Assembly (NCBI GenBank): GCA_012729785.1
Contig: JAAYCL010000001.1
Location: 74,737-138,736, forward strand
From: Chlamydiota bacterium
GTDB lineage: Bacteria > Auribacterota > Tritonobacteria > UBA1439
Direction of reading: 5' to 3'
DNA length: 64,000 nt
Position 1 is the stretch's first letter, and every line of letters starts with the position of its first letter. Both the position numbers and the translations under genes were made by a program. Below are positions 37,686 to 46,559 of the stretch, one piece after another. The notes under the pieces are model-generated. The model saw only the letters and a program-made list of their open reading frames with translations, was not told the DNA's origin and searched no databases.

Positions 37686-40325
37686 ATGAAAGAGCTCGCG
37701 ACGCGCTACGATCCGAAGACGGTCGAGGACCGCTGGTACTCGCGCTGGGAGTCCCGCGGCTACTTCGCCGCCTGCCCGCGCCCGGGGGCGGAGCCGTACG
37801 TGATCGTCATCCCCCCCCCCAACATCACCGGCATCCTCACGATGGGGCACGTCCTCAACGCCACGCTCCAGGACATCCTCGTCAGGTGGAAACGGATGGA
37901 GGGGCGGGAGGTGCTCTGGCTCCCCGGCACCGACCACGCCGGCATCGCCACGCAGAACGTCGTCGAGAAGGAGCTCGCCAAGGCGGGGACGAAGCGCGGG
38001 ATGCTCGGGCGCGAGGAGTTCCTGAAACGGGTCTGGGACTGGAAGGAACGCTACGGCGGGACCATCATCCGGCAGCTCAAGAAGCTCGGCTGCTCCTGCG
38101 ACTGGAGCCGGGAGCGGTTCACGATGGACGACGGGCTCTCGCGCGCCGTGCGCGAGGTCTTCGTGCGCCTCCACGAGAAGGGGCTCGTCTACCGCGGCCG
38201 CTACATCATCAACTGGTGCCCGCGCTGCCACACCGCGCTCTCCGACGAGGAGGTCGAGCACGAGGAGCACGACGGGCACCTCTGGCACATACGCTACCCG
38301 CTGAAGGACGGGAACGGGCACGTCACGGTGGCGACCACGCGCCCCGAGACGCTGCTCGGGGACACGGCGGTCGCGGTCAACCCGTCGGACGCGCGCTACC
38401 GCCTCCTCGTCGGGAAGACGCTGGTCGTCCCCTCGGTGCGGCGCGAGATCCCGGTCATCGCGGACGAGTTCGTGGACCCGAAATTCGGCACCGGCGCCGT
38501 CAAGGTGACGCCCGCGCACGATCCGAACGACTTCCAGATGGGCCTGCGCCACGACCTCCCCCAGGTGGCGGTCATGGACGGGAACGCGGCGATGACGGAG
38601 GAGGCGGGCCCGGAGTACGAGGGGATGGACCGGTTCGAGTGCCGCGAGGCGCTCCTCGACGCCCTCCAAAAGATGAAGCTCCTCGACAAGATCGAGAAAC
38701 ACCGCCACGCCGTGGGGCACTGCTACCGGTGCCGCACGGTGATCGAGCCGTACCTCTCCCCGCAGTGGTTCGTCAAGATGAAGCCGCTGGCCGAACCCGC
38801 CCTGCGGGCGGTGCTCGAGGGGAACGTCGCCTTCTGCCCGGAGCGCTGGGTGAAGGTCTACCAGCACTGGATGGAGAATATCCGCGACTGGTGCATTTCG
38901 CGCCAGCTCTGGTGGGGGCACCGGATCCCGGTCTGGTACTGCGCCGGATGCGGGGAGACGGTCGTGGCGCGCGAGACCCCCGCCTCCTGCCCGCGCTGCG
39001 ACGGGACGAACCTGGCGCAGGACGAGGACGTGCTGGATACCTGGTTCTCGTCGTGGCTCTGGCCCTTCTCGACGCTCGGCTGGCCCGACAGGACGGAGGA
39101 TCTGCGCCGCTTCTACCCGACCTCGACGCTGGTCACGGGGCCGGACATCATCTTCTTCTGGGTCGCCCGGATGATCATGGCGGGGATCGAGTTCACGGGG
39201 GAGGTCCCGTTCGGGCGCGTCTTCTTCACCGGGATCATCCGCGACATGCAGGGGCGCAAGATGAGCAAGTCCCTCGGCAACTCCCCCGACCCGCTCGACG
39301 TCATCTCGCGGTACGGCGCCGACGCGCTCCGTTTCACCATTGCGCGCCTGAGCCCGGTCGGGCAGGACGTCCACTACGCCGACGAGTCGTGCGAGCTGGG
39401 CAGGAACTTCGCCAACAAGATCTGGAACGCCTCCCGGTTCCTGCTGCTGAACCTCGACGGAGACGACGCAACGGGCGGCGACGCGGCCGCCCCGACGATG
39501 GACGACCGGTTCATCCTGAGCCGGCTGCACCGCGCCATCCGGGACGTCACCGCCGCGCTGGAGGCGTTCAGGTTCAACGAGGCGGCCGAGCGGCTGTACG
39601 ACTTCTTCTGGAACGACTACTGCGACCGGTACATCGAGTCGGCGAAGGGGCGCCTCCAGGCGAAGACGGGGCCCGGCGCGCGGCGGGCGCGGGCCGTTCT
39701 GCTGCGGTGCCTGGAGACGTTCCTGCGCCTGCTCAGCCCCTTCATGCCGTTCCTGAGCGAGGAGATCTGGCAGATGCTCCCGAACCGGGACGGCGAATCG
39801 GTCACCCGCTGCGCCTGGCCCGCGCCCGATCCGTCGCTGATCGACCCCGCCCTCGAGCGACAGGTGGATCTCAGGTTCGAGGCCGTGCGCGCGGTGCGCA
39901 ACCTCCGCAAGGAGCACGGGGTGGCGGCCGGGACCGCGGTGGAGGTGGTCGTCAAGCCCGCCTCTTCCGACGAGGCGGCGGCGCTGGAGGAGGGGCGGGA
40001 GGTCTGCGAGGCGCTGATGCGGGCGCGGGCGATGCGCATCGACCCTCGATTCGCGCCCCCGCGCACGATGCCGGCCGCGCCGCTCTCGTCGGGGACGATC
40101 GTCTACGTGGACCTCTCCGAAATCCTCGACCCCGCCGCCGAGCGGAGCCGCATCGCCCGCGAGATCGAGGGGATCGACCGCGAGCTCGCGAAGGTCGACC
40201 GGGAGCTCGCCAACGAGGCGTTCGTCGCCAAGGCGCCGCCGAAGGTCGTGGAGATGCGGCGGAACAAGCGGGAGGCGCTCGCCGCCCGCCGCCTGAAGGT
40301 CATGAAGGGGCTGGAGACGCCCTGA
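37686..40325 (+). CDS. valS: Valyl-tRNA synthetase
   Basis: 879 aa class I synthetase. HIGH-type motif in PPPNITGILTMGHVLN, editing domain with TTRPETLLGDTAV, KMSKS-type motif in GRKMSKSLGNSPDPLDVI, anticodon-binding domain, and a C-terminal coiled coil (AAERSRIAREIEGIDRELAK) as in other ValRS. The length is normal. It lies 9 nt behind cimA, whose product feeds the branched-chain pathway. Confidence 0.97.
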   Translation: MKELATRYDPKTVEDRWYSRWESRGYFAACPRPGAEPYVIVIPPPNITGILTMGHVLNATLQDILVRWKRMEGREVLWLPGTDHAGIATQNVVEKELAKAGTKRGMLGREEFLKRVWDWKERYGGTIIRQLKKLGCSCDWSRERFTMDDGLSRAVREVFVRLHEKGLVYRGRYIINWCPRCHTALSDEEVEHEEHDGHLWHIRYPLKDGNGHVTVATTRPETLLGDTAVAVNPSDARYRLLVGKTLVVPSVRREIPVIADEFVDPKFGTGAVKVTPAHDPNDFQMGLRHDLPQVAVMDGNAAMTEEAGPEYEGMDRFECREALLDALQKMKLLDKIEKHRHAVGHCYRCRTVIEPYLSPQWFVKMKPLAEPALRAVLEGNVAFCPERWVKVYQHWMENIRDWCISRQLWWGHRIPVWYCAGCGETVVARETPASCPRCDGTNLAQDEDVLDTWFSSWLWPFSTLGWPDRTEDLRRFYPTSTLVTGPDIIFFWVARMIMAGIEFTGEVPFGRVFFTGIIRDMQGRKMSKSLGNSPDPLDVISRYGADALRFTIARLSPVGQDVHYADESCELGRNFANKIWNASRFLLLNLDGDDATGGDAAAPTMDDRFILSRLHRAIRDVTAALEAFRFNEAAERLYDFFWNDYCDRYIESAKGRLQAKTGPGARRARAVLLRCLETFLRLLSPFMPFLSEEIWQMLPNRDGESVTRCAWPAPDPSLIDPALERQVDLRFEAVRAVRNLRKEHGVAAGTAVEVVVKPASSDEAAALEEGREVCEALMRARAMRIDPRFAPPRTMPAAPLSSGTIVYVDLSEILDPAAERSRIAREIEGIDRELAKVDRELANEAFVAKAPPKVVEMRRNKREALAARRLKVMKGLETP

Positions 40326-40404
40326 GCCCGCGGCGCCGCCCCCGCCCCGCGCCCCCGGCGAACGCCGCGAATCCGCCCCGAAGGGGCGCCTGCCGAGGCG
40401 CAGG

Positions 40405-41184
40405 ATGCGACAGGAACCGGTCGTCTTCGAGAACGAAGGCCAGAAGCTGTTCGGGACGGTCCACGTCCCGGACCCCCCGCACCTCCCCCCGTTTCCCGCG
40501 CTCGTGATGCTGCACGGCTTCACGGGGAACCGGATCGAGGCGCACCAGCTGTTCGTCAAGGCCGCGCGCCGGTTCGCCGCGGCGGGGATCCTCGTCCTCA
40601 GGTTCGACTTCCGATGCTGCGGCGAGAGCGAGGGGGAGTTCCGGGACCTGACCGTCCGGGGGGAGATATCGGACGCCGTGAAGGCGCTCGGGCTCGTCCG
40701 GGGGAGGGGGGACGTCGACGCCTCCCGCGTCGGCCTGCTCGGGCTGAGCCTCGGGGGCGCCGTCGCCGCCTGCGTCGCCGGGATGCCGACACACGCGCCG
40801 CGCTGCCTCGTCCTCTGGGCGGCGGTGGCGGACCTGCCGCGCGCGTTCGGAGGGAAGATCGCGGGGAAGATCGCGCCGGATCCCGGGCAACGCCGCGTGC
40901 ACGACCATTTCGGGAACGCGTTGAGCCGGGCCCTCCTCGACGAGCTCCGCGGCTTCGCTCCGCTCGCGTCCCTGGGCGGATGGGCCGGGCCGGCGCTCGT
41001 CGTCCACGGCGACGCCGACGCGGGCGTCTCCCCCGATGACGCGCTCCTCTACGAGGAGGCGCTCTCGGGGCGGGGGTTCGTTGAACTGCGGATGATCCGC
41101 GGCTCCGGCCACACCTTCGCGGGACTGGCGTGGGAACGCGAGGTCATCGAGACCACCGCCCGCTTCCTCGAATCCCGGCTCTGA
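40405..41184 (+). CDS. Alpha/beta hydrolase (serine esterase/acyl hydrolase type)
   Basis: 259 aa. Oxyanion region MLHGFTGNR, nucleophile Ser in GLSLGG, late Asp in VVHGDADAGVS and His in GSGHTFAG form a complete catalytic triad. FDFRCCGESEGEF is typical of the family. Substrate unknown; probably cytoplasmic because no signal peptide is present. It lies 80 bp behind valS and converges on the amidohydrolase. Confidence 0.85.
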   Translation: MRQEPVVFENEGQKLFGTVHVPDPPHLPPFPALVMLHGFTGNRIEAHQLFVKAARRFAAAGILVLRFDFRCCGESEGEFRDLTVRGEISDAVKALGLVRGRGDVDASRVGLLGLSLGGAVAACVAGMPTHAPRCLVLWAAVADLPRAFGGKIAGKIAPDPGQRRVHDHFGNALSRALLDELRGFAPLASLGGWAGPALVVHGDADAGVSPDDALLYEEALSGRGFVELRMIRGSGHTFAGLAWEREVIETTARFLESRL

Positions 41185-41240
41185 CGCGCGGTGCGCGCCG
41201 CGCCGTCGGCCCCGGCGCGCCGCGGACGGGCCGGAAGGAA

Positions 41241-41277
41241 ACGCGGGAGGGGACGGCGTCGCCGCCCCCTCCCGCGT
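41241..41277. terminator. Hairpin between convergent genes, probable bidirectional terminator
   Basis: A perfect 12-bp stem (acgcgggagggg / cccctcccgcgt) with a 13-nt loop that can itself pair (cggcg/cgccg), in the 115-bp spacer between the convergent hydrolase and amidohydrolase genes. For the minus-strand transcript it is followed by cgtttcctt, a weak U-rich tail. Confidence 0.55.
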
Positions 41278-41299
41278 CGAAGGGGGCGCGAAGGCGCCG

Positions 41300-42505
41300 C
41301 TACCTCAGCGTGATCTCCTTCCCCGACTTGATCACGTGGCGCGGGGCCTCGTGGTTCCAGATCGCCTCCCAGACCGCCTCGGCGTTCAAGACGACCAGGT
41401 CGGCCCTGTTCCCCTCCTTCAGGCCGAACTCTTCGATCCCGAGCGCGCGCGCCGCGTTGGTCGTGATCAGGTCGTAGAGGATCTCCATATCCTGCGGGGT
41501 GCTCATCCACATCAGGTGCGCGGCGAGGAACGCCACCTCGAGCATATTGTTCCTGCCGAACGGGTAGTAGGCGTCCGCGATGTCGTCCTGGCCGAGGGCG
41601 ACCCCGATCCCGGCGGCGTACAGGTCCCGCACCCGCGCGTGGAGCGGGCCGGTCTGCGGATCGCTCACGATGCCGACCCGCGCCTTCTTCAGGAGCGCCT
41701 CGATCTTCCGGTAGTACGGCTCGGGGTAGAGGGCCATCGCGCGCGCGTGCTGCGCCGTGACGCGCCCTTCCCATCCGGTCTCGAGCGTCTTCATGATAAG
41801 CATCTCGAGCGTGCGGAGGCCCGGGTCGCCCGCGTCGTCCACCAGCATCGAGACGCCCTTGTCGTACCGCGTGGCGAGGGCGAACATCAGATCCACGTGC
41901 CGTCGGGCGTCCGCCTCGGTGTATTCGATCCACGGGATCCCGCCGACGACGTCGGCCCCGAGGTCCATCGCCTGCCGGACGTACTCCTCGGCGCCGGGGT
42001 CGCGCACCACGCCGTCCTGCGGGAAGGCCACCACCTGGATCTCGACCCGGTCCTTGAACTCCTCGCGCGCCCGCAGCAGCGCCTTGACCCCCTCGAGTTT
42101 GGCCTTGGTGTCGACGTCCGCGAAGGCGCGGATGTGCGTGTTGCCGTGCTTCACCGCCAGCGCAACGGCTTTGCGGACATTTTCGATGATCCACTTCTCG
42201 TCGTAGTCGGCCTTCACGCGCGCGGCCTGCTCGATCGCCGTCATCGCCCCGCCCATGGCGCCCGCGGTGTAGGAGGAGAGGGCGTCCATCCCGACCCGCG
42301 TGAGCGTGTAGACCTTGTCGAGATGCAGGTGCCCGTTGACGAACGACTCCGTGACGAGCGCCCCGTCCGCGTCGATCTTTCGCTTCGCCTCGCCGCCGAT
42401 CCTCTGGCCGATCTTGGCGATGCGTCCGCCCGCGATGCCGATATCGAGCGTCGTCCCCTTCGAGAACCTGGTGCGCGCGTTTTTGATCAGCAGATCGAGT
42501 TTCAC
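41300..42505 (-). CDS. Cytosine-deaminase-like metal-dependent amidohydrolase
   Basis: 401 aa TIM-barrel amidohydrolase, CodA/AtzC-like group. Metal-binding NGHLHLDK, THIRAFADVD, VTAQHARAM and a final metal/catalytic Asp in GVALGQDDIADAYYPFGRNN parallel the order in CodA. The HxxE-like motif before the second His reads MLVDDAGDP, with Leu at the usual metal-His position if aligned to CodA, so activity may differ. It probably hydrolyses a cyclic amidine or amide. GTG 42505 has a strong aaggagggg Shine-Dalgarno. Neighbours give no pathway. Confidence 0.75.
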   Translation of the reverse strand: MKLDLLIKNARTRFSKGTTLDIGIAGGRIAKIGQRIGGEAKRKIDADGALVTESFVNGHLHLDKVYTLTRVGMDALSSYTAGAMGGAMTAIEQAARVKADYDEKWIIENVRKAVALAVKHGNTHIRAFADVDTKAKLEGVKALLRAREEFKDRVEIQVVAFPQDGVVRDPGAEEYVRQAMDLGADVVGGIPWIEYTEADARRHVDLMFALATRYDKGVSMLVDDAGDPGLRTLEMLIMKTLETGWEGRVTAQHARAMALYPEPYYRKIEALLKKARVGIVSDPQTGPLHARVRDLYAAGIGVALGQDDIADAYYPFGRNNMLEVAFLAAHLMWMSTPQDMEILYDLITTNAARALGIEEFGLKEGNRADLVVLNAEAVWEAIWNHEAPRHVIKSGKEITLR

Positions 42506-42566
42506 CCGCCCCTCCTTTCCGTCCGATGCGCGAGGCGCCGGGCCCTCGGCGCCCCCGCGCGTGGAT

Positions 42567-42597
42567 AGTATAGGCAAAGGAGGGGGGGCGCGTCCAA
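42567..42597 (-). promoter_or_regulatory. Promoter candidate of the amidohydrolase gene
   Basis: On the minus strand: TTGGAC (42592-42597), a 19-bp spacer, TATACT (42567-42572). The spacer is longer than optimal. It lies in the 209-bp divergent spacer with nadC; for nadC a weak TGC-TACAGT (42662-42670) is visible on the plus strand. Confidence 0.4.
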
Positions 42598-42714
42598 TAT
42601 CTAAATCGCCTTCCGCGCCCCGTTTTCGGCGGAGGGTCCTGTGGCGCCGGGGGCCGGAAGATGCTACAGTGTGATCCCCTCCCACGTGCAAGGACGGGGA
42701 TGCGGAAGGCGGGT

Positions 42715-43566
42715 ATGAAGCTCGATCCGGCGGCGGTGAAGGAACTGGTCAGGCGCGCCCTCGAGGAGGATATCGGGCCCGGCGACATCACGACCGCCGC
42801 CCTCGTCCCCCCGGAGGAGGAGGTGAGCGCCGAGATCGTCGCCGGCGAACCGCTTGTCGTCGCGGGCCTGCCGGTGGCGGCGGAGGTCTTCGCGCAGCTC
42901 GACGCGCGGGTGGTCTTCGAGCCGCTCCTTGCCGACGGGAGCGCGGTCTCCGCCGGCGCCAGGGTGGCCGTCGTCTCGGGCCCCGCCGCCCCGATCCTCA
43001 CGGGCGAGCGCACGGCCCTCAACTTCCTCCAGCGCCTTTCCGGCGTCGCCACGCTCACGCGCCGCTTCGTGGAGCGCGCGGAGGGGGGGTCCGCCACGAT
43101 CCTCGACACGCGCAAGACCACGCCGGGGTTGCGCCACCTCGAGAAGTACGCCGTGGCCGCGGGCGGCGGCGCGAACCACCGGATGGGCCTGCACGACCGG
43201 ATCCTCGTCAAGGACAACCACCTCTGCATCCTGAAGCGCTACAGCGCCGACGCAGTCGCCCGGGCGGTGGCGCTCGCGAGGGAGAGGAGTCCCGGCGTCC
43301 CCGTGGAGGTGGAGGCCGACCGTCTCGAGGAGGCGGAGGCCGCGGCGAAGGCGGGGGCGGACTGCATCCTGCTCGACAACATGACCGCGGGGGAGCTGCG
43401 CGAGGCGGTCGAGCTCATCGACGGCCGGGCGGCCGCAGAGGCCTCCGGCGGCGTGACCCTGGAGACGGTCGCGGAGATCGCCCGCACCGGGGTGCAGTTC
43501 ATCTCCGTCGGCGCGCTCACGCACTCGGCGCGGGCGGTCGACCTCAGCCTCGCGATACTCGCATGA
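42715..43566 (+). CDS. nadC: Nicotinate-nucleotide pyrophosphorylase (quinolinate phosphoribosyltransferase)
   Basis: About 283 aa. Motifs: EEDIGPGDITTAAL, GERTALNFLQRLSGVAT, DTRKTTPGLRHLEKYAVAAGGG, ANHRMGLHDRILVKDNH, and DCILLDNM. It makes nicotinate mononucleotide in NAD synthesis. ATG 42715 has ggaagg upstream; ATG 42700 (aagga) would add five residues and is equally possible. No nadA/nadB here. Its stop overlaps birA (ATGA). Confidence 0.95.
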   Translation: MKLDPAAVKELVRRALEEDIGPGDITTAALVPPEEEVSAEIVAGEPLVVAGLPVAAEVFAQLDARVVFEPLLADGSAVSAGARVAVVSGPAAPILTGERTALNFLQRLSGVATLTRRFVERAEGGSATILDTRKTTPGLRHLEKYAVAAGGGANHRMGLHDRILVKDNHLCILKRYSADAVARAVALARERSPGVPVEVEADRLEEAEAAAKAGADCILLDNMTAGELREAVELIDGRAAAEASGGVTLETVAEIARTGVQFISVGALTHSARAVDLSLAILA

Positions 43567-44552
43567 CCTCCCGTCCCGGCGACGACAGGGAAGACGCCAT
43601 CCTCGAGCGCCTGCTTCGCGCCGACGGATACGTCTCGGGCGAGGAGATCGCGCAGCATCTCCGGATCTCCCGCACCGCGGTCTGGAACCATGTCAGCGCC
43701 CTGAAACGGATCGGCCTGGAGATCGAATCGCAGCCGCACCTCGGCTACCGGCTCGCGGCGGAGCCCGACCTCCTGCTCCCCGCCGTACTGCGGCACGGCC
43801 TCAAGTCGGAGCTGATCGGCCGCGCGATCGTCTATTTCGAACGAACCTCCTCGAGCAACGACGAGGCGGAGCGGCTGGCCCGGGGCGGCGAGCCCGAGGG
43901 GACGGTCGTCGTCGCCGAGGAACAGACCGCGGGGAGGGGGAGGGTGGGGCGGGAGTGGCGCTCCCCGAGGCACAGGGGGATCTACCTCTCGCTGATCCTT
44001 CGCCCGGCCCTCTCCCCGGCGCGTGTTTCGTTTTTGACGCTCTGCTCGGCGACGGCGGCGCAGCGGGCGATAGAGGCCTGCGCGCCCGGGCTCCAGGCGT
44101 CGGTGAAATGGCCCAACGACGTGCTCGTCGGGGGGCGGAAGGTCTGCGGCATCCTGACCGAGCTCGGCACGGAGGCGGACCGGATCAACCACGCCGTCCT
44201 CGGCGTCGGGATGAACGTCAACCACGAGCCCGAGGACCTCGAGGGGATCCCGGCGGCGACCTCGCTCCGCATCGAGACCGGCGGGGAACTGTCGCGGCCC
44301 GCCCTCGCCCGCGCGTTCCTGGAGGAGTTCGACATCCAGTACGCGCTTCTGCGCGCCGGGCGCCACACCGAGATCATCGGCCGGTGGCTGGACGCGTCGG
44401 TCACCGTCGGGCGGCGCATGCGCGTCGTCTCCCTCGCCGGCGGGCGGTGGGAGGGGGTCGCGACCGGGCTGGACGACGACGGCCGCCTGCTTTTGCGCCT
44501 GGACAACGGCCTCACCCGCCGCGTCACCGGCGGGGACGTAACGCTGCTCTGA
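43563..44552 (+). CDS. birA: Bifunctional biotin-protein ligase/biotin operon repressor
   Basis: 329 aa. N-terminal winged helix (YVSGEEIAQHLRISRTAVWNHVSAL) for DNA binding, then the ligase domain with GRGRVGREWRSP, LQASVKWPNDVLV and GGRKVCGILTE, and a small C-terminal SH3-like domain. It activates biotin to biotinyl-AMP, loads it on carboxylase, and can repress biotin genes. It begins on the nadC stop codon. Confidence 0.95.
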   Translation: MTSRPGDDREDAILERLLRADGYVSGEEIAQHLRISRTAVWNHVSALKRIGLEIESQPHLGYRLAAEPDLLLPAVLRHGLKSELIGRAIVYFERTSSSNDEAERLARGGEPEGTVVVAEEQTAGRGRVGREWRSPRHRGIYLSLILRPALSPARVSFLTLCSATAAQRAIEACAPGLQASVKWPNDVLVGGRKVCGILTELGTEADRINHAVLGVGMNVNHEPEDLEGIPAATSLRIETGGELSRPALARAFLEEFDIQYALLRAGRHTEIIGRWLDASVTVGRRMRVVSLAGGRWEGVATGLDDDGRLLLRLDNGLTRRVTGGDVTLL

Positions 44553-44577
44553 GCGGCGGCGGAAGGGGATCGCGCGC

Positions 44578-45372
44578 ATGGCTGCACGAACGCCTCGATC
44601 GGAGCGGTTCCTGATCGCCGACGCGGGGAACACGACCGTCCATTTCGGGATCTGCACCGCGACGCGGCTGCTTTGCCGATTCCGCGTCCCCAGCCGGCCG
44701 ACGGGGGCGCTGGCCGCCGCGAAAGGCGAACTCGCCGCGGGAATCGCGGCGCACGGCCCGCTCGCCGGGGCGCTCGTCTCCAGCGTGGTCCCGCGCCTGA
44801 ACGGGACGCTCGCGCGGATCTGCCGGGATGCGGGCGTCGCCGCCGTCTTCCTGACGCACGAGACGCCCTCCGGGATACGGCTCGCCTATCCGAGGCCGTG
44901 GGAGATCGGCGCGGACCGGATCGCCAACGCCGTCGCGGCGCGGGAACTCCACGGGGCGCCGGCGATCGTGGTGGACGTCGGCACCGCCCTCACCTTCGAC
45001 TGCATCTCCGCGCGGGGGGAGTACCTCGGGGGGATCATCGCGCCCGGCCCGCGTCTTTCCTGCGCGGCGCTGGCCGGGCACACCGGCCTCCTCCCGCTCG
45101 TGGAACCGGCCGCGCCGCCCGGGGTCATCGGCCGCAGCACCGTGCAGGCGATCCGGTCGGGCGTGGTGCTGGGCACGCGCCTCCTCATCCGCGGACTCGT
45201 CAAGGAGCTCCGCCGCCCGCTGGGGGGCCGGCCGGCGCTCATCTTCACCGGCGGCCAGTTCGGCCTGGTCGCGCGCGGGTGGGCGCACCACGGGCTGGTC
45301 GAGCCGTTCCTGACGCTGCACGGGCTTCGGATCATCCGCGCCCGGCTCCCCCGCGGCGACGGCCCGGGATGA
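44578..45372 (+). CDS. coaX: Type III pantothenate kinase
   Basis: 264 aa ASKHA-fold enzyme: DAGNTTVHFGI (phosphate motif), WEIGADRIANAVAA, VVDVGTALTFDCIS and IIAPGPRLSCAALA match CoaX. It phosphorylates pantothenate, the first step of CoA synthesis. The Shine-Dalgarno is ggaagggg. BirA-CoaX adjacency is common in bacteria. The stop overlaps mnmA by 4 nt. Confidence 0.93.
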   Translation: MAARTPRSERFLIADAGNTTVHFGICTATRLLCRFRVPSRPTGALAAAKGELAAGIAAHGPLAGALVSSVVPRLNGTLARICRDAGVAAVFLTHETPSGIRLAYPRPWEIGADRIANAVAARELHGAPAIVVDVGTALTFDCISARGEYLGGIIAPGPRLSCAALAGHTGLLPLVEPAAPPGVIGRSTVQAIRSGVVLGTRLLIRGLVKELRRPLGGRPALIFTGGQFGLVARGWAHHGLVEPFLTLHGLRIIRARLPRGDGPG

Positions 45373-46406
45373 AGATCGTCGTCGGCATGTCGGGAGGCGT
45401 GGACAGCGCCTGCGCCGCCCTGCTGCTCAAGGAGGCGGGGCACGAGGTCGTCGGCGTCGTTCTCGACCTGCTCCCCGACGCCCGGGCGGGCGAGGAGGGG
45501 ATCGGGGCGGCCCGCGCGGCCGCGGAGCGGATCGGGATCCCCCTGGAGACGATCGACGCGCGAAAACGGTTCCAGGAACGGGTCATCGAGCGCTTCCGGG
45601 AGGCGTACGCGTCCGGCCGGACGCCGAACCCGTGCGTCGTCTGCAACGCCGAGGTGAAGTTCGCCGCGCTCATCCGCCGCGCGGACGAGATCGGCGCGGC
45701 GGCGGTCGCCACCGGCCACTACGCGCGCATCGCGCACGGCCCCGCCGGCCCTCTGCTTTTACGGGGGGTGGACCCCGCCAGGGACCAGTCCTACTTCCTG
45801 TCGCGGCTGGCCAGGCCGCTGCTGCGGCGCCTCTGCTTCCCGCTCGGCGGCCTTCTCAAAGACGAGGTGCGCCGCCTTGCCGCGAAGGGCGGGCTGGACG
45901 CCTGTGTCCGCCCGGAGAGCCGGGAGATCTGCTTCGCCGCCGGGGGCGACTACCGCCTCCTCCTGCCGGCCGGGCGCGGGGAGGGCGACATCCTCGACGC
46001 CGCGGGGAGGGTCGTCGGGCGCCACCCGGGCATCGGCCATTTCACCATCGGGCAGAGGGCGGGGCGCTACCTGCGGTCCGGGGGGCGCCGCTACGTCCTC
46101 TCGATCGACCCGGCGCGCAATGCGATCACCGTGGGGGAGGCCGCGGAACTGCTCACGCCGGGCTTCGCGGCACACCGGCTCAACTGGCTGGCGTTCGACG
46201 GTCCGCCGGGCCCGTTCCGCGCCCTCGTGAAGATCCGTTCCGCGCACGCGGGCGCGATGGGGCGGCTGCGCCCCGGGCCGGGCGGGACCGCCGAGGTTCT
46301 GTTCGACGAACCGCAGCCGGCGGTGACCCCCGGGCAGGCGGCCGTCTTCTACGACGGGGAGATCGTCCTGGGCGGCGGGTGGATAGAGAAAATGGCAACG
46401 GAGTAG
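45369..46406 (+). CDS. mnmA: tRNA-specific 2-thiouridylase MnmA
   Basis: 345 aa. PP-loop GMSGGVDSACAALLL binds ATP; catalytic cysteines lie in TPNPCVVCN and SREICFAAGG; GHYARI and DQSYFLSRL are further family motifs. It forms 2-thiouridine at the wobble base of Lys, Glu and Gln tRNAs. It is the last gene of the nadC-birA-coaX-mnmA run. Confidence 0.95.
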   Translation: MKIVVGMSGGVDSACAALLLKEAGHEVVGVVLDLLPDARAGEEGIGAARAAAERIGIPLETIDARKRFQERVIERFREAYASGRTPNPCVVCNAEVKFAALIRRADEIGAAAVATGHYARIAHGPAGPLLLRGVDPARDQSYFLSRLARPLLRRLCFPLGGLLKDEVRRLAAKGGLDACVRPESREICFAAGGDYRLLLPAGRGEGDILDAAGRVVGRHPGIGHFTIGQRAGRYLRSGGRRYVLSIDPARNAITVGEAAELLTPGFAAHRLNWLAFDGPPGPFRALVKIRSAHAGAMGRLRPGPGGTAEVLFDEPQPAVTPGQAAVFYDGEIVLGGGWIEKMATE

Positions 46407-46518
46407 ACGGCGCCCCGCGGAGCTTCCACAGGACCGGAAAGAGACGAAGGGAAGATCGTTCCGCGGATCGCGGGGATAACGGCGCGCGCCGTCCGCACGA
46501 CCGGCAGGCGCCGCCCGA

Positions 46519-46547
46519 TTGACGCCGCGGCGGCCCTGTGACATACT
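46519..46547 (+). promoter_or_regulatory. Sigma70-type promoter of trkH
   Basis: TTGACG (46519-46524), a 17-bp spacer, CATACT (46542-46547) with a TGA extension. The predicted start near 46554 leaves about 6 nt before the ATG at 46560, with no Shine-Dalgarno. Confidence 0.65.
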
Positions 46548-46559
46548 GAACCCCATCCC

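Noticed and set aside
35754-40559. Minus-strand open frame of about 1600 codons
   Set aside because: It is antisense to lysC, cimA, valS and the hydrolase gene; the translation is low-complexity (Arg/Val/Asp/Glu-rich) with no motif.
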